Assembly (NCBI GenBank): GCA_002344885.1
Contig: DDUQ01000009.1
Span: forward strand, 510 to 26,840
Source: Comamonadaceae bacterium UBA2334
GTDB lineage: Bacteria; Pseudomonadota; Gammaproteobacteria; Burkholderiales; Burkholderiaceae_C
Direction of reading: 5' to 3'
Length of the DNA stretch: 26,331 bases
Position 1 is the stretch's first letter, and each line of letters starts with the position of its first letter. Both the position numbers and the translations under genes were made by a program. Shown here piece after piece: positions 1 to 7,431 of this stretch. Under the pieces are notes generated by a model. That model saw nothing but the letters and a program-made list of their open reading frames with translations. It did not search any database and had not been told where the DNA came from.

Positions 1-2520
1 TGCATCCAGTGCACCCGCTGCGTGCGTGCCTGCCGCGAAGAGCAGGGCAACGACGTGCTGGGCATGGTGGGCCGTGGGCACGACGTGCGCATTGCGTTTG
101 ACCTGGACGACCCCATGGGTGCCAGCAGCTGCGTGGCCTGCGGCGAATGCGTGCAGGCCTGCCCCACTGGTGCCATCAGCGCCCGCAGCGTGGTCGACTG
201 GTTGACCGCAGGCACAACCGCCAAGCCCGTGGCACCCTCAGTGACACAGGCGCCCTCGACTGCCCCAGCCAGCGCATGGCGCGAGGTGGATACCGTGTGC
301 CCGTTCTGCGGGGTGGGCTGCCAGCTCACGGTTCAGGTGGCCGTGCAACCCGAAGTGTCCGTCGTCCCGTTGGATGCCTTGCGGGCCACGGCGAAGGTCC
401 CGGTGGTGCGCGAACGCATCGTGGCCGTGCGCGGTGCCGACGGCCCGGCCAACCACAACCGGTTGTGTGTCAAAGGCCGCTTCGGATTGGATTACGTTCA
501 CCACCCCGACCGGCTCACCGTCCCATTGGTGCGCCGCGAAGGCGTGGCCAAAGACCCGGCCGTGCTTGACGGATTGCGCCAGCGCCTGAGGACCCAACCC
601 GACGCCTGGCGTGAGGTGTTCCGCGAGGCCAGTTGGGACGAAGCGCTGGACCTGGCTGCCAACGGATTGAAGCGCCTGCGCGGCGCACACGGCCCGCTGT
701 CGCTGGTGGGCTTTGGTTCCGCCAAGGGCAGTAACGAAGAGGCTTACCTGTTCCAGAAACTGGTGCGCACAGCCTTTGGCAGCAATAACGTGGACCACTG
801 CACCCGGCTGTGCCATGCCTCCAGCGTGGCGGCGCTGCTGGAGGGGGTGGGTTCCGGTGCGGTCAGCAACCCGGTGGCCGACGTGGCCGAGGCTGACCTG
901 ATCGTGGTCATCGGCTCCAACCCCACAGCCAACCACCCGGTGGCCGCCACCTGGATGAAGAATGCCGCCCGCCGTGGCGCACGCATCGTGCTGGCCGACC
1001 CGCGCCGCACAGAGCTCAGCCGCCACGCCTGGCGCACGCTGAGTTTTACCCCCGGATCGGATGTGGCCTTGCTGAACGCCCTGCTGTACACCGTGTTTGA
1101 AGAAGGGCTGGTGAACGAGGCGTTTGTGCGCGAACGCGCCGACGACCTGGCGGCGCTGCATGCGTCCGTTCAAGGGTTCTCGCCCGAGGCCATGGCCCCC
1201 GTCTGCGGCATCCCGGCCGAACGCTTGCGCGAAGTGGCGCGGGCCTATGCCACGTCCAAGGCCAGCATGATCCTGTGGGGCATGGGCGTGAGCCAGCACA
1301 CCCATGGGACCGACAACGTGCGCTGCCTGATTGCGCTGGCCACGGTGACCGGTCAGATCGGCCGCCCCGGCACCGGCCTGCACCCGCTGCGTGGCCAGAA
1401 CAATGTTCAGGGCGCGAGCGATGCGGGTCTGATCCCCATGATGTTCCCCAACTACCAGCGTGTGACCGACCCGCAGGCGCACGACTGGTTCGAGCGCTTC
1501 TGGGGTGTAGCACTGGACCGGGTGCCCGGCCTCACAGTGGTGGAGGTGATGGACAAAGCCCTGGCCCCGGACACCGACCCGCGCAAGGTGCGTGGCCTGT
1601 ACGTCATGGGCGAAAACCCCGCCATGAGCGACCCGGACCTGCACCACGCCCGCCACGCGCTGGCCAGCCTGGAGCACCTGGTGGTGCAGGACATTTTTCT
1701 GACCGAAACTGCCTGGCTGGCCGATGTGGTGCTGCCAGCCAGCGCCTGGCTGGAAAAGGAAGGCACGGTCAGCAACACTGACCGCACCGTTCAGCGCGGC
1801 CGTCAGGTGCTGCCTCCGCCGGGTGATGCCCGGGCCGACCTGTGGATCATCCAGCGCCTGGGCGAGCGGTTGGGCCGCCCAGATGGCTCTTCGCTGGGCT
1901 GGTCTTACGAGCAGCCGAAAGCCGATGGCAGCGCCCCGCTGTACCACGGGGTGGCCAACGTGTACGAAGAAATGCGCCAGGCCATGCACGGCTCAATAGC
2001 CGGCATCACCTGGGAGCGGCTGGACCGCGAAGGCGCGGTCACCTACCCGTGCCTGAGCGCGGATGACCCCGGCCAGCCCGTGGTGTTCCACGACCGGTTT
2101 CCCACGGTCAATGGCAAGGTTCAGCTCAAGCCCACCGCCCTGCGTCCCGCCGATGAAACGCCCGATGCGGACTACCCGTGGGTGCTCATCACCGGGCGGC
2201 AACTGGAGCATTGGCACACCGGCAGCATGACGCGCCGCGCCACGGTGCTGGATGCCATCGAGCCCGGACCCACCGCCAGCCTGAACCCCGCCGATCTGCA
2301 ACGCCTGGGGTTGCAAGCGGGCGATGCACTGCGTGTGTCCACCCGCCGGGGCGAGGTGGTGCTGGTGGCGCGCAGCGACGAGGGCACGCCCGTCGGTTCG
2401 GTGTTCATCCCGTTCGCCTATGCGGAAGCCGCCGCCAACCTGCTGACCAACCCGGCGCTGGACCCGTTCGGCAAGATTCCCGAGTTCAAGTACTGTGCGG
2501 CACAGGTCTCTGTGGGCTGA
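1..2520 (+). CDS. fdsA: Formate dehydrogenase, molybdenum-containing alpha subunit (5' end outside window)
   Basis: This is the catalytic subunit of a cytoplasmic formate dehydrogenase that oxidises formate to CO2 and passes electrons through Fe-S clusters, in FdsA-type enzymes to NAD+. The reading frame is open from base 1, so the start lies upstream. Counting codons from base 1, two [4Fe-4S] sites come first (C1/C4/C7/C11 and C44/C47/C50/C54). The molybdopterin domain begins with its own cluster (C100/C103/C107/C156). C271-H272 is the Cys-His pair expected at the molybdenum. The C-terminal part is the usual molybdopterin dinucleotide-binding domain. In-window length is 839 residues; FdsA-type proteins are roughly 950-980, so a short N-terminal part, probably the [2Fe-2S] domain, is missing only because of the window edge. 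No fdsC/fdhD or fdsD follows; the next gene is an unrelated RhuM. The family is certain; the exact subclass (Fds or a related soluble type) is less so. Confidence 0.9.
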   Translation, partial: CIQCTRCVRACREEQGNDVLGMVGRGHDVRIAFDLDDPMGASSCVACGECVQACPTGAISARSVVDWLTAGTTAKPVAPSVTQAPSTAPASAWREVDTVCPFCGVGCQLTVQVAVQPEVSVVPLDALRATAKVPVVRERIVAVRGADGPANHNRLCVKGRFGLDYVHHPDRLTVPLVRREGVAKDPAVLDGLRQRLRTQPDAWREVFREASWDEALDLAANGLKRLRGAHGPLSLVGFGSAKGSNEEAYLFQKLVRTAFGSNNVDHCTRLCHASSVAALLEGVGSGAVSNPVADVAEADLIVVIGSNPTANHPVAATWMKNAARRGARIVLADPRRTELSRHAWRTLSFTPGSDVALLNALLYTVFEEGLVNEAFVRERADDLAALHASVQGFSPEAMAPVCGIPAERLREVARAYATSKASMILWGMGVSQHTHGTDNVRCLIALATVTGQIGRPGTGLHPLRGQNNVQGASDAGLIPMMFPNYQRVTDPQAHDWFERFWGVALDRVPGLTVVEVMDKALAPDTDPRKVRGLYVMGENPAMSDPDLHHARHALASLEHLVVQDIFLTETAWLADVVLPASAWLEKEGTVSNTDRTVQRGRQVLPPPGDARADLWIIQRLGERLGRPDGSSLGWSYEQPKADGSAPLYHGVANVYEEMRQAMHGSIAGITWERLDREGAVTYPCLSADDPGQPVVFHDRFPTVNGKVQLKPTALRPADETPDADYPWVLITGRQLEHWHTGSMTRRATVLDAIEPGPTASLNPADLQRLGLQAGDALRVSTRRGEVVLVARSDEGTPVGSVFIPFAYAEAAANLLTNPALDPFGKIPEFKYCAAQVSVG

Positions 2521-2591
2521 AACCATGATGACATCAGACGAGGCACACCATCTGGCTGTTTTCTGTAGGCTTTGCCGGGGAGGCTTTTGAG

Positions 2592-3638
2592 ATGGCTTCA
2601 GGTAACAACAAACTCATCCGCAACAGCACGGCTGAATTTCTGATCTTCACAGGACAGGCCGGTGACCAGAGCATCGAGGCCCGTTACGAGGATGAGTCGG
2701 TTTGGCTCACGCAGAAGTTGATGGCTGAACTGTTTGCCGTGGATGTCCGAACGATCAGCGAGCACCTGAAGAACATTTACGACTCTGGCGAGTTGCCAAA
2801 GGAGGCAACTCTCCGGAAATTCCGGACAGTTCAAACCGAGGGCAGTCGCGAGGTGGCGCGTAACGTCGATTTTTATAACCTTGATGCCATCATTTCGGTC
2901 GGCTACCGGGTCAACTCGGTGCGTGCCACACAGTTCCGTCAATGGGCAACAGGCGTGCTGCGGGAATTCGCGATCAAGGGTTTCGTGCTGGACAAGAAGC
3001 GACTGGAAAACGGCGCCTTCCTGAACGAAGACTATTTCGAGCGCCTGCTGGCCGAGATCCGTGAGATTCGGCTCTCGGAGCGCAAGTTCTATCAGAAGAT
3101 CACCGACATTTACGCCACGGCAGTGGACTACAACCGCGACGCGCCCACCACCAAGGCCTTTTTCGCCAAGGTGCAGAACAAACTGCACTTTGCCATCCAT
3201 GGTCATACGGCAGCAGAGTTGGTCTTCCACCGTGCCGACGCCACCCAGCCCCATATGGGTCTGACAAGTTGGGAGAAAGCGCCAGAGGGCAAGGTCCTCA
3301 AGACCGATGTGGTGGTGGCCAAAAACTACCTGCGCCGTGAAAAACTGGAATCTTTGGGCCGCATCGTCAACGCCTACCTTGACCTGGCTGAAGAGCGGGC
3401 GCAGCGCAAAATTCCGATGACCATGGAAGACTGGGACAAGCGGTTGGATGCGTTTCTTGAGTTCACCGAGCGCGACGTCCTGCGGGATTCCGGCAAGGTC
3501 AGTGCAGAAATGGCCAAAGCGCACGCTGAAAGCGAATTCGAGAAATTTCGCATCGTTCAGGATCGGCTGTTCGAAAGCGACTTTGACCGTGAACTCAGAC
3601 GGCAGGTACTGTCGGAAAACCGCACGGGGAAGGATTGA
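2592..3638 (+). CDS. RhuM family protein
   Basis: This 348-residue protein belongs to the 'virulence protein RhuM' family, named after a Salmonella pathogenicity-island gene; the biochemical role is not established. The N-terminal part (about 33-134) carries the family signature: a VWLTQ...AELF segment, a helix-turn-helix-like stretch near 41-62, then FYNLDAIISVGYRVNS and a Q-F-R-Q-W-A-T block. A second domain (about 155-235) has the conserved FFAKVQNKLHFAIHGHTAAE segment. The rest is helical and charged. The start ATG has GGGGAGG eight bases upstream. It sits alone between formate dehydrogenase and an oxidoreductase, with no integrase or restriction genes nearby. Base composition is lower in GC than its neighbours: one 60-base row counted by eye gave 53 percent, against 70 percent in the formate dehydrogenase gene. 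This suggests acquisition by transfer. Its last codons contain the ribosome binding site of the next gene. Confidence 0.88.
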   Translation: MASGNNKLIRNSTAEFLIFTGQAGDQSIEARYEDESVWLTQKLMAELFAVDVRTISEHLKNIYDSGELPKEATLRKFRTVQTEGSREVARNVDFYNLDAIISVGYRVNSVRATQFRQWATGVLREFAIKGFVLDKKRLENGAFLNEDYFERLLAEIREIRLSERKFYQKITDIYATAVDYNRDAPTTKAFFAKVQNKLHFAIHGHTAAELVFHRADATQPHMGLTSWEKAPEGKVLKTDVVVAKNYLRREKLESLGRIVNAYLDLAEERAQRKIPMTMEDWDKRLDAFLEFTERDVLRDSGKVSAEMAKAHAESEFEKFRIVQDRLFESDFDRELRRQVLSENRTGKD

Positions 3639-3645
3639 TGTGCCG

Positions 3646-4674
3646 ATGAAAGTCTTCCAGGTTCAACACCAATGGAGCCACGACCATCTGGCCGTGGCCG
3701 ACAGGCCCGAACCTCTGGCTGGCCCCGGCCAGGTCCGCCTTGCCATGCGCGCCACCGCGCTGAACTACCGCGACCTGCTGGTGCCCGACAAGGGCTATGG
3801 CAGTCGCATGCAGGCCCTGCCACTGGTGATGCTCAGCGATGGGGTGGGCGTGGTGGACCAGGTCGGCACCGGCGTGGTGGGCGTGACGCCCGGTGACCGG
3901 CTGTGCCCGATGTTGTTCCAGGGCTGGCAGGGTGGTGCGCCCGATGCGCACAAGCTCTCGCGTGGTCTGGGTTGCGAGACGGACGGCACCATGGCCCAGT
4001 ATCTGGTGACCGACCCGCTCTCGGCAGCACCGGTGCCCGCCTACCTGAGTGACGAAGAAGCCGCCAGCCTGCCCACGGCGGGCGTGACAGCTTGGCGTGC
4101 CCTGGTGACCGATGGCAATGTGCGACCCGGCGACGTGGTGCTCGTGCAGGGCACAGGCGGCGTGGCGCTGTTCGCGTTGCAGTTCGCCAAGCTGTTGGGC
4201 GCGCACGTCATCGCGCTCACCTCGACTGCCGCCAAGGCTCAGCGCTTGCGCGAGCTGGGTGCCGACGAGGTGCTGAACTACCGCGACACGCCCGAGTGGG
4301 GCCGCCCGGTCAAGGCGCTGGCCACCGCCTGGACGGGGCGCGACGGCGTGGACCACGTGGTGGAGCTGGGCGGGGGCGACACGCTGCCCCAGTCGCTTCG
4401 GGCGGTGCGCGCCGGGGGCACGGTCAGCCTGATCGGTGTGCTGGGCGGCAACCGGGTGGACCTGCCGCTCGGTCTGGTCGTCACCCGCGCCGTGCGCCTG
4501 CAAGGGGTGACCGTGGGTGGTCGTGACGACTTCATGGCCATGTGCATCGCCATGTCGAAAGCGAAGATGCGGCCGGTGGTGGACAGCGTGTGGCCGTTCG
4601 AGCAATTGCGCGAGGCGATGGCCCACCTGAAAAACGGCGCGCATGTTGGCAAGGTTTGTTTGCGCGTCGCCTGA
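3646..4674 (+). CDS. Zinc-free medium-chain dehydrogenase/reductase (quinone oxidoreductase-like)
   Basis: This is a 342-residue NAD(P)-dependent oxidoreductase of the medium-chain dehydrogenase/reductase superfamily, commonly annotated as NAD(P)-dependent alcohol dehydrogenase. A GroES-like N-terminal domain contains A-L-N-Y-R-D-L-L at 38-45. The position where zinc alcohol dehydrogenases have the catalytic Cys is taken by this NYRD motif, so it is a zinc-independent quinone-oxidoreductase-type member. The Rossmann domain has the nucleotide loop GTGGVA at 169-174. The substrate cannot be read from sequence. The start is ambiguous. ATG at 3646 is chosen by resemblance to the family N-terminus MK-V/A. 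An in-frame GTG at 3640 lies only five bases after the strong Shine-Dalgarno GGGGAAGGA (3626-3634) inside the end of the RhuM gene, so translation may begin two codons earlier and be coupled to RhuM. Confidence 0.88.
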   Translation: MKVFQVQHQWSHDHLAVADRPEPLAGPGQVRLAMRATALNYRDLLVPDKGYGSRMQALPLVMLSDGVGVVDQVGTGVVGVTPGDRLCPMLFQGWQGGAPDAHKLSRGLGCETDGTMAQYLVTDPLSAAPVPAYLSDEEAASLPTAGVTAWRALVTDGNVRPGDVVLVQGTGGVALFALQFAKLLGAHVIALTSTAAKAQRLRELGADEVLNYRDTPEWGRPVKALATAWTGRDGVDHVVELGGGDTLPQSLRAVRAGGTVSLIGVLGGNRVDLPLGLVVTRAVRLQGVTVGGRDDFMAMCIAMSKAKMRPVVDSVWPFEQLREAMAHLKNGAHVGKVCLRVA

Positions 4675-4691
4675 GCGGCAGCGAATGGCCG

Positions 4692-5132
4692 TCACCCCGC
4701 CGGGTGGCAGGCACAGGCTTCGCCATGGGCAGCGGCCACCAGTTCATCGAGGATGCCGCAGTGAGGCTGGCCGTCAGCGCCCTTGTGGCCGCCGTTGCAG
4801 CGGGCGCGCAACTGGAGCAATTGTTTTTCGAGCGCCTGCATGCTGGCCAGCCGTGCCCGCACGCGTGCCAGGTGTCCGTCCACCAGGGCCTCAACGTTCA
4901 GGCAATCGTCGGTGGGCTGGTCCAGGCATGCCAGCAGCTGGCGCACATCGGCCAGTGGCATGTCCAGTGCGCGGCAGTGGCGGATGAAGGCCAGCCGTTC
5001 CAGGTGGGTGTCGCTGTAGTTCCGGTAGCCGTTCTCCAGCCGAGCAGGTTCCGGAAGCAGCCCCTGCTTTTCGTAGTAGCGGATGGTTTCGACATCCACA
5101 CCGGTATGGCGGGCCAGGGTTTTGATTTGCAT
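4692..5132 (-). CDS. cadR: Cd(II)/Pb(II)-responsive MerR-family regulator
   Basis: This 146-residue MerR-family activator-repressor distorts promoter DNA on binding a soft divalent metal. The N-terminal winged helix has the family pattern T-L-A-R-H-T-G-V and E-T-I-R-Y-Y-E-K-Q-G-L-L-P-E-P (5-30). A long dimerisation helix runs from about 78 to 112. The metal-site residues of the CadR/PbrR branch are present: C77 and C112 at the standard positions, and a third cysteine at C125 after a somewhat long loop rich in G and H. The tail adds C140, C142 and several histidines, like the extra metal-binding tail of CadR proteins. It is transcribed divergently from the cation transporter, and its likely operator lies between them. 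The ATG at 5132 is the start expected for the MerR fold. The gene converges on the preceding dehydrogenase with a 17-base gap. PbrR is an alternative name. Confidence 0.9.
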   Translation of the reverse strand: MQIKTLARHTGVDVETIRYYEKQGLLPEPARLENGYRNYSDTHLERLAFIRHCRALDMPLADVRQLLACLDQPTDDCLNVEALVDGHLARVRARLASMQALEKQLLQLRARCNGGHKGADGQPHCGILDELVAAAHGEACACHPAG

Positions 5133-5161
5133 GCAGACCACCTGTGGGGTTGGACGGGGTG

Positions 5162-5192
5162 TTGACACTGTAGCGGCTACAGGGTTTCCAAT
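5162..5192 (+). promoter_or_regulatory. MerR-type promoter and CadR/PbrR operator upstream of the transporter
   Basis: A perfect -35 box TTGACA (5162-5167) is followed by 19 bases and a -10-like TCCAAT (5187-5192). This is the over-long spacer typical of MerR-controlled promoters. Centred in the spacer is the perfect 7-1-7 dyad CTGTAGCGGCTACAG (5168-5182), close to the operator type of cadA/pbr promoters. It lies between divergent cadR and the CDF transporter and is expected to control both. Confidence 0.78.
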
Positions 5193-5214
5193 GGCGTGCA
5201 TGAAGGAGAAAACC

Positions 5215-5886
5215 ATGTCTGACACCTGTTCAAACCACTGCAGCCACGATGTCCCCACGGCCGAGACCATCGTCAACCTGCCGCGCTACCGGCGTGTGCT
5301 GTGGGCGGCATTGCTGCTCAACCTCGCCATGTTTGGCGTCGAACTGCTCGCCGGTGTCCAGGCCGGGTCGCTGTCGCTGTTGGCCGATGCAATCGACTTC
5401 GCTGGCGATGCCCTGAACTACGGGGTGTCCCTGGCCGTGTTGGCGTCTGCATTGGCCTGGCGGGCCCGGGCGGCCTTGCTCAAGGCCGCCTCGATGATGG
5501 CGTTTGGTGTCTATGTGCTGGGCAGTGCGTTGTGGGCGCTATGGCGCGGGGTGCCACCCGATCCTTTTACCATGGGCGTGGTGGCCGTGCTGGCGCTGGC
5601 GGTGAATGTGGGTGTTGCCCTGATGCTGTACGCCTTCCGGGAGGGCGATGCCAACATGCGCAGCGTGTGGCTGTGCTCGCGCAACGATGCCATCAGTAAC
5701 GTCGCGGTGATGCTGGCTGCGCTGGGTGTGTTCGGCACCGGAGCGGCCTGGCCGGACCTGCTGGTGGCGGGCCTGATGGCTGCCCTGGCGCTGCAGGGCG
5801 GCTGGCAGGTGTGGCGGCAGGCGCGTGGTGATCTGCGTTCAGAAGGCCACGTAGAGGCCGCAGAAGGTGGTCGCACGCATGCGTGA
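5215..5886 (+). CDS. CDF-type cation transporter lacking the cytoplasmic C-terminal domain
   Basis: This is a 223-residue inner-membrane cation diffusion facilitator, expected to export a divalent metal by proton antiport. The N-terminus is rich in Cys and His (C5, H8, C9, H11). About five to six membrane segments follow (around 28-50, 53-82, 88-110, 118-141, 160-178, 183-200). The transport site is unusual. Segment 2 carries D61 and D65 (ADAIDFAGD). The matching pair in segment 5 is C154 and D158 rather than the His/Asp of ordinary zinc transporters. The cytoplasmic metallochaperone-like domain of FieF-type proteins is absent. AAGGAG lies six bases before the ATG. The divergent CadR-like regulator and MerR-type promoter suggest induction by Cd, Pb or a similar soft metal. 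The exact substrate is not known. Confidence 0.85.
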   Translation: MSDTCSNHCSHDVPTAETIVNLPRYRRVLWAALLLNLAMFGVELLAGVQAGSLSLLADAIDFAGDALNYGVSLAVLASALAWRARAALLKAASMMAFGVYVLGSALWALWRGVPPDPFTMGVVAVLALAVNVGVALMLYAFREGDANMRSVWLCSRNDAISNVAVMLAALGVFGTGAAWPDLLVAGLMAALALQGGWQVWRQARGDLRSEGHVEAAEGGRTHA

Positions 5887-5935
5887 TGGCGGTGTGGGTG
5901 GGGCAGTGTGGGCGGTTTCGGTGCGGGGAGCTGTG

Positions 5936-6598
5936 TCACGCGGCATCCGGCTGCTTGCCAGGTGCTGCATCGACAAACGCGGTCAGGGTGGCACAGTGCG
6001 CGTCGATGGCCATGAGCTTGGGCCAGCGGCTCAGGTCCACTTTGAACCGCCGTGCACTTTCGATTTGCGGGATGAGGTACACATCAGCCAGTGTGGGGGT
6101 GTTTCCAAAGCAATAGCGAACTTCGGCTGCGGGATGAGCGATGAGGGCCTCCAGCGCATCAAATCCCGCGCCAATCCAGGTGCCGCACCAGGCGTTGATG
6201 GCGGCTTCGTCGGCACCGAATTGCTGGCGCAGGTAGTCCAGGATGCGCTTGTTGTTGATGGGGTGCACGTCGCACCCCACCACCGCGGCCATGGCGCGCA
6301 CCGAGGCCCGTTCGATCGGGTCAGCAGGCAACAGTGCCGGTGTGGGAAAGCGCTCTTCCAGCCATTCGATGATGGCGGGTGACTGGATAAGGGTGTGCCC
6401 ACCGGTCACACCGGATTCGGTCTCGTCCAGCACCAGTGCGGGCACCAGTTGCTGGGGGTTGATGGCCTTGAAGTCGTCGCTGAGGTGCGCGTTTTTGCCC
6501 AAATGCACCGCCAGGTACTCGGTGGAAATGCCTTTGAGGTTGAGCGCGATGCGCGTGCGGTGCGAGGTGCCGCTGCGCCAGAAGTTGTAGAGCTTCAC
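5936..6598 (-). CDS. nagL: Glutathione-dependent maleylpyruvate isomerase (zeta-class GST)
   Basis: This 220-residue zeta-class glutathione S-transferase resembles maleylacetoacetate isomerase. The thioredoxin-like domain starts M-K-L-Y-N-F-W-R-S and contains S-G-T-S-H-R-T-R-I at 9-17, where the class has its glutathione-activating S/C residues, and the glutathione-contacting Q-S-P-A-I-I segment. The helical C-terminal domain ends with N-T-P-T-L-A-D-V-Y-L-I-P. It is the last gene of the gentisate operon, directly after fumarylpyruvate hydrolase with an 8-base gap. The physiological reaction is therefore most likely cis-trans isomerisation of maleylpyruvate to fumarylpyruvate, as for NagL, rather than tyrosine degradation. 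The gene converges on the cation transporter. Confidence 0.87.
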   Translation of the reverse strand: MKLYNFWRSGTSHRTRIALNLKGISTEYLAVHLGKNAHLSDDFKAINPQQLVPALVLDETESGVTGGHTLIQSPAIIEWLEERFPTPALLPADPIERASVRAMAAVVGCDVHPINNKRILDYLRQQFGADEAAINAWCGTWIGAGFDALEALIAHPAAEVRYCFGNTPTLADVYLIPQIESARRFKVDLSRWPKLMAIDAHCATLTAFVDAAPGKQPDAA

Positions 6599-6606
6599 GG
6601 CTGGCT

Positions 6607-7320
6607 TTATTCCGCCGCACCCACGGTCAGGCTGATCTCGGTCACACCCGCAGCCCCCAGGTCCACCCGGCCGGTGATTTTGTCGCCCGTCACCACCGCG
6701 CCCACGCCTTCGGGGGTGCCGGTGTAAATCAGGTCACCGGGTTGCAGGTGGTAGTAGGTGGAGAGTTCGGCAATGATTTCGCGGATGTTCCAGATCAGCT
6801 TGTTCACGTCCGAGCTTTGTTTGGTGACGCCGTTCACCTCCAGGGCGATGGCGCCACCCTCGATCACCACGCCGGGCAGCGGCACGATTTCGGCGCAAAC
6901 CGAACCTTCTTCGATGTCTTTGCCCGTGTCCCAGGGGCGGCCTTTGTCGCGGGCCACCAGTTGCAGGTCGCGGCGGGTCATGTCCAGGCCGGCGGCGTAG
7001 CCGTACACCAGTTCATGGGCGTTGGCTTCGCTCACGCGAAAGCCGGCTTTGCCAATGGCCAGCACCAGTTCCATCTCGAAGTGGTAGTTGCTGGTGCGGG
7101 GTGGGTAGGTCACGGTCGCGCCGCTTTCCACCAGGGTTTGGGGAGATTTGGTGAAGTAGAAGGCTTGCTCGACGCTTTTGTCCACCGGGCGGCCCATTTC
7201 CACCGCATGCGCGTGGTAGTTGCGGCCCACGCAGAAGATGCGGTTGATGGGAAAGCGTTCGGTTTTGCCGCGCACGGGCAGGCTTTGGACGGCGGGTGGG
7301 TTGAACAGGTAAGTGGTCAT
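6607..7320 (-). CDS. nagK: Fumarylpyruvate hydrolase (FAH family)
   Basis: This 237-residue member of the fumarylacetoacetate hydrolase family is expected to split fumarylpyruvate into fumarate and pyruvate. Visible motifs are I-F-C-V-G-R-N-Y (28-35), the metal ligands E82 and E84 in Y-H-F-E-M-E-L-V, D113 in G-L-D-M-T-R-R-D-L-Q, and Y-T-G-T-P-E-G-V-G near the end. The position between gentisate dioxygenase and maleylpyruvate isomerase supports this role over other family activities. The ATG at 7320 matches the family N-terminus, although the sequence before it has no good Shine-Dalgarno. The 111 bases between this gene and the preceding dioxygenase gene show no clear hairpin or other feature. 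Confidence 0.88.
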   Translation of the reverse strand: MTTYLFNPPAVQSLPVRGKTERFPINRIFCVGRNYHAHAVEMGRPVDKSVEQAFYFTKSPQTLVESGATVTYPPRTSNYHFEMELVLAIGKAGFRVSEANAHELVYGYAAGLDMTRRDLQLVARDKGRPWDTGKDIEEGSVCAEIVPLPGVVIEGGAIALEVNGVTKQSSDVNKLIWNIREIIAELSTYYHLQPGDLIYTGTPEGVGAVVTGDKITGRVDLGAAGVTEISLTVGAAE

Positions 7321-7431
7321 GGTCGGAGGCAATTTCGGTGATGAGGTTTTCAAATGCAGACACCGGGCACGCCGCACACGCCGCAGTGGGCGAAGGGTGC
7401 GGGGGTGTCCGGTCTAGGGTGCGCGGTGGGG

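Noticed and set aside
238..1989. A 583-residue open frame antisense to formate dehydrogenase
   Set aside because: It lies opposite a gene with all its cofactor motifs intact, is rich in H, G, Q and A as usual for shadow frames in GC-rich DNA, and has no recognisable domain.
3595..4695. A 366-residue open frame opposite the zinc-free dehydrogenase
   Set aside because: It is a shadow of a well-supported MDR gene with the GTGGVA loop, and has no own motif.
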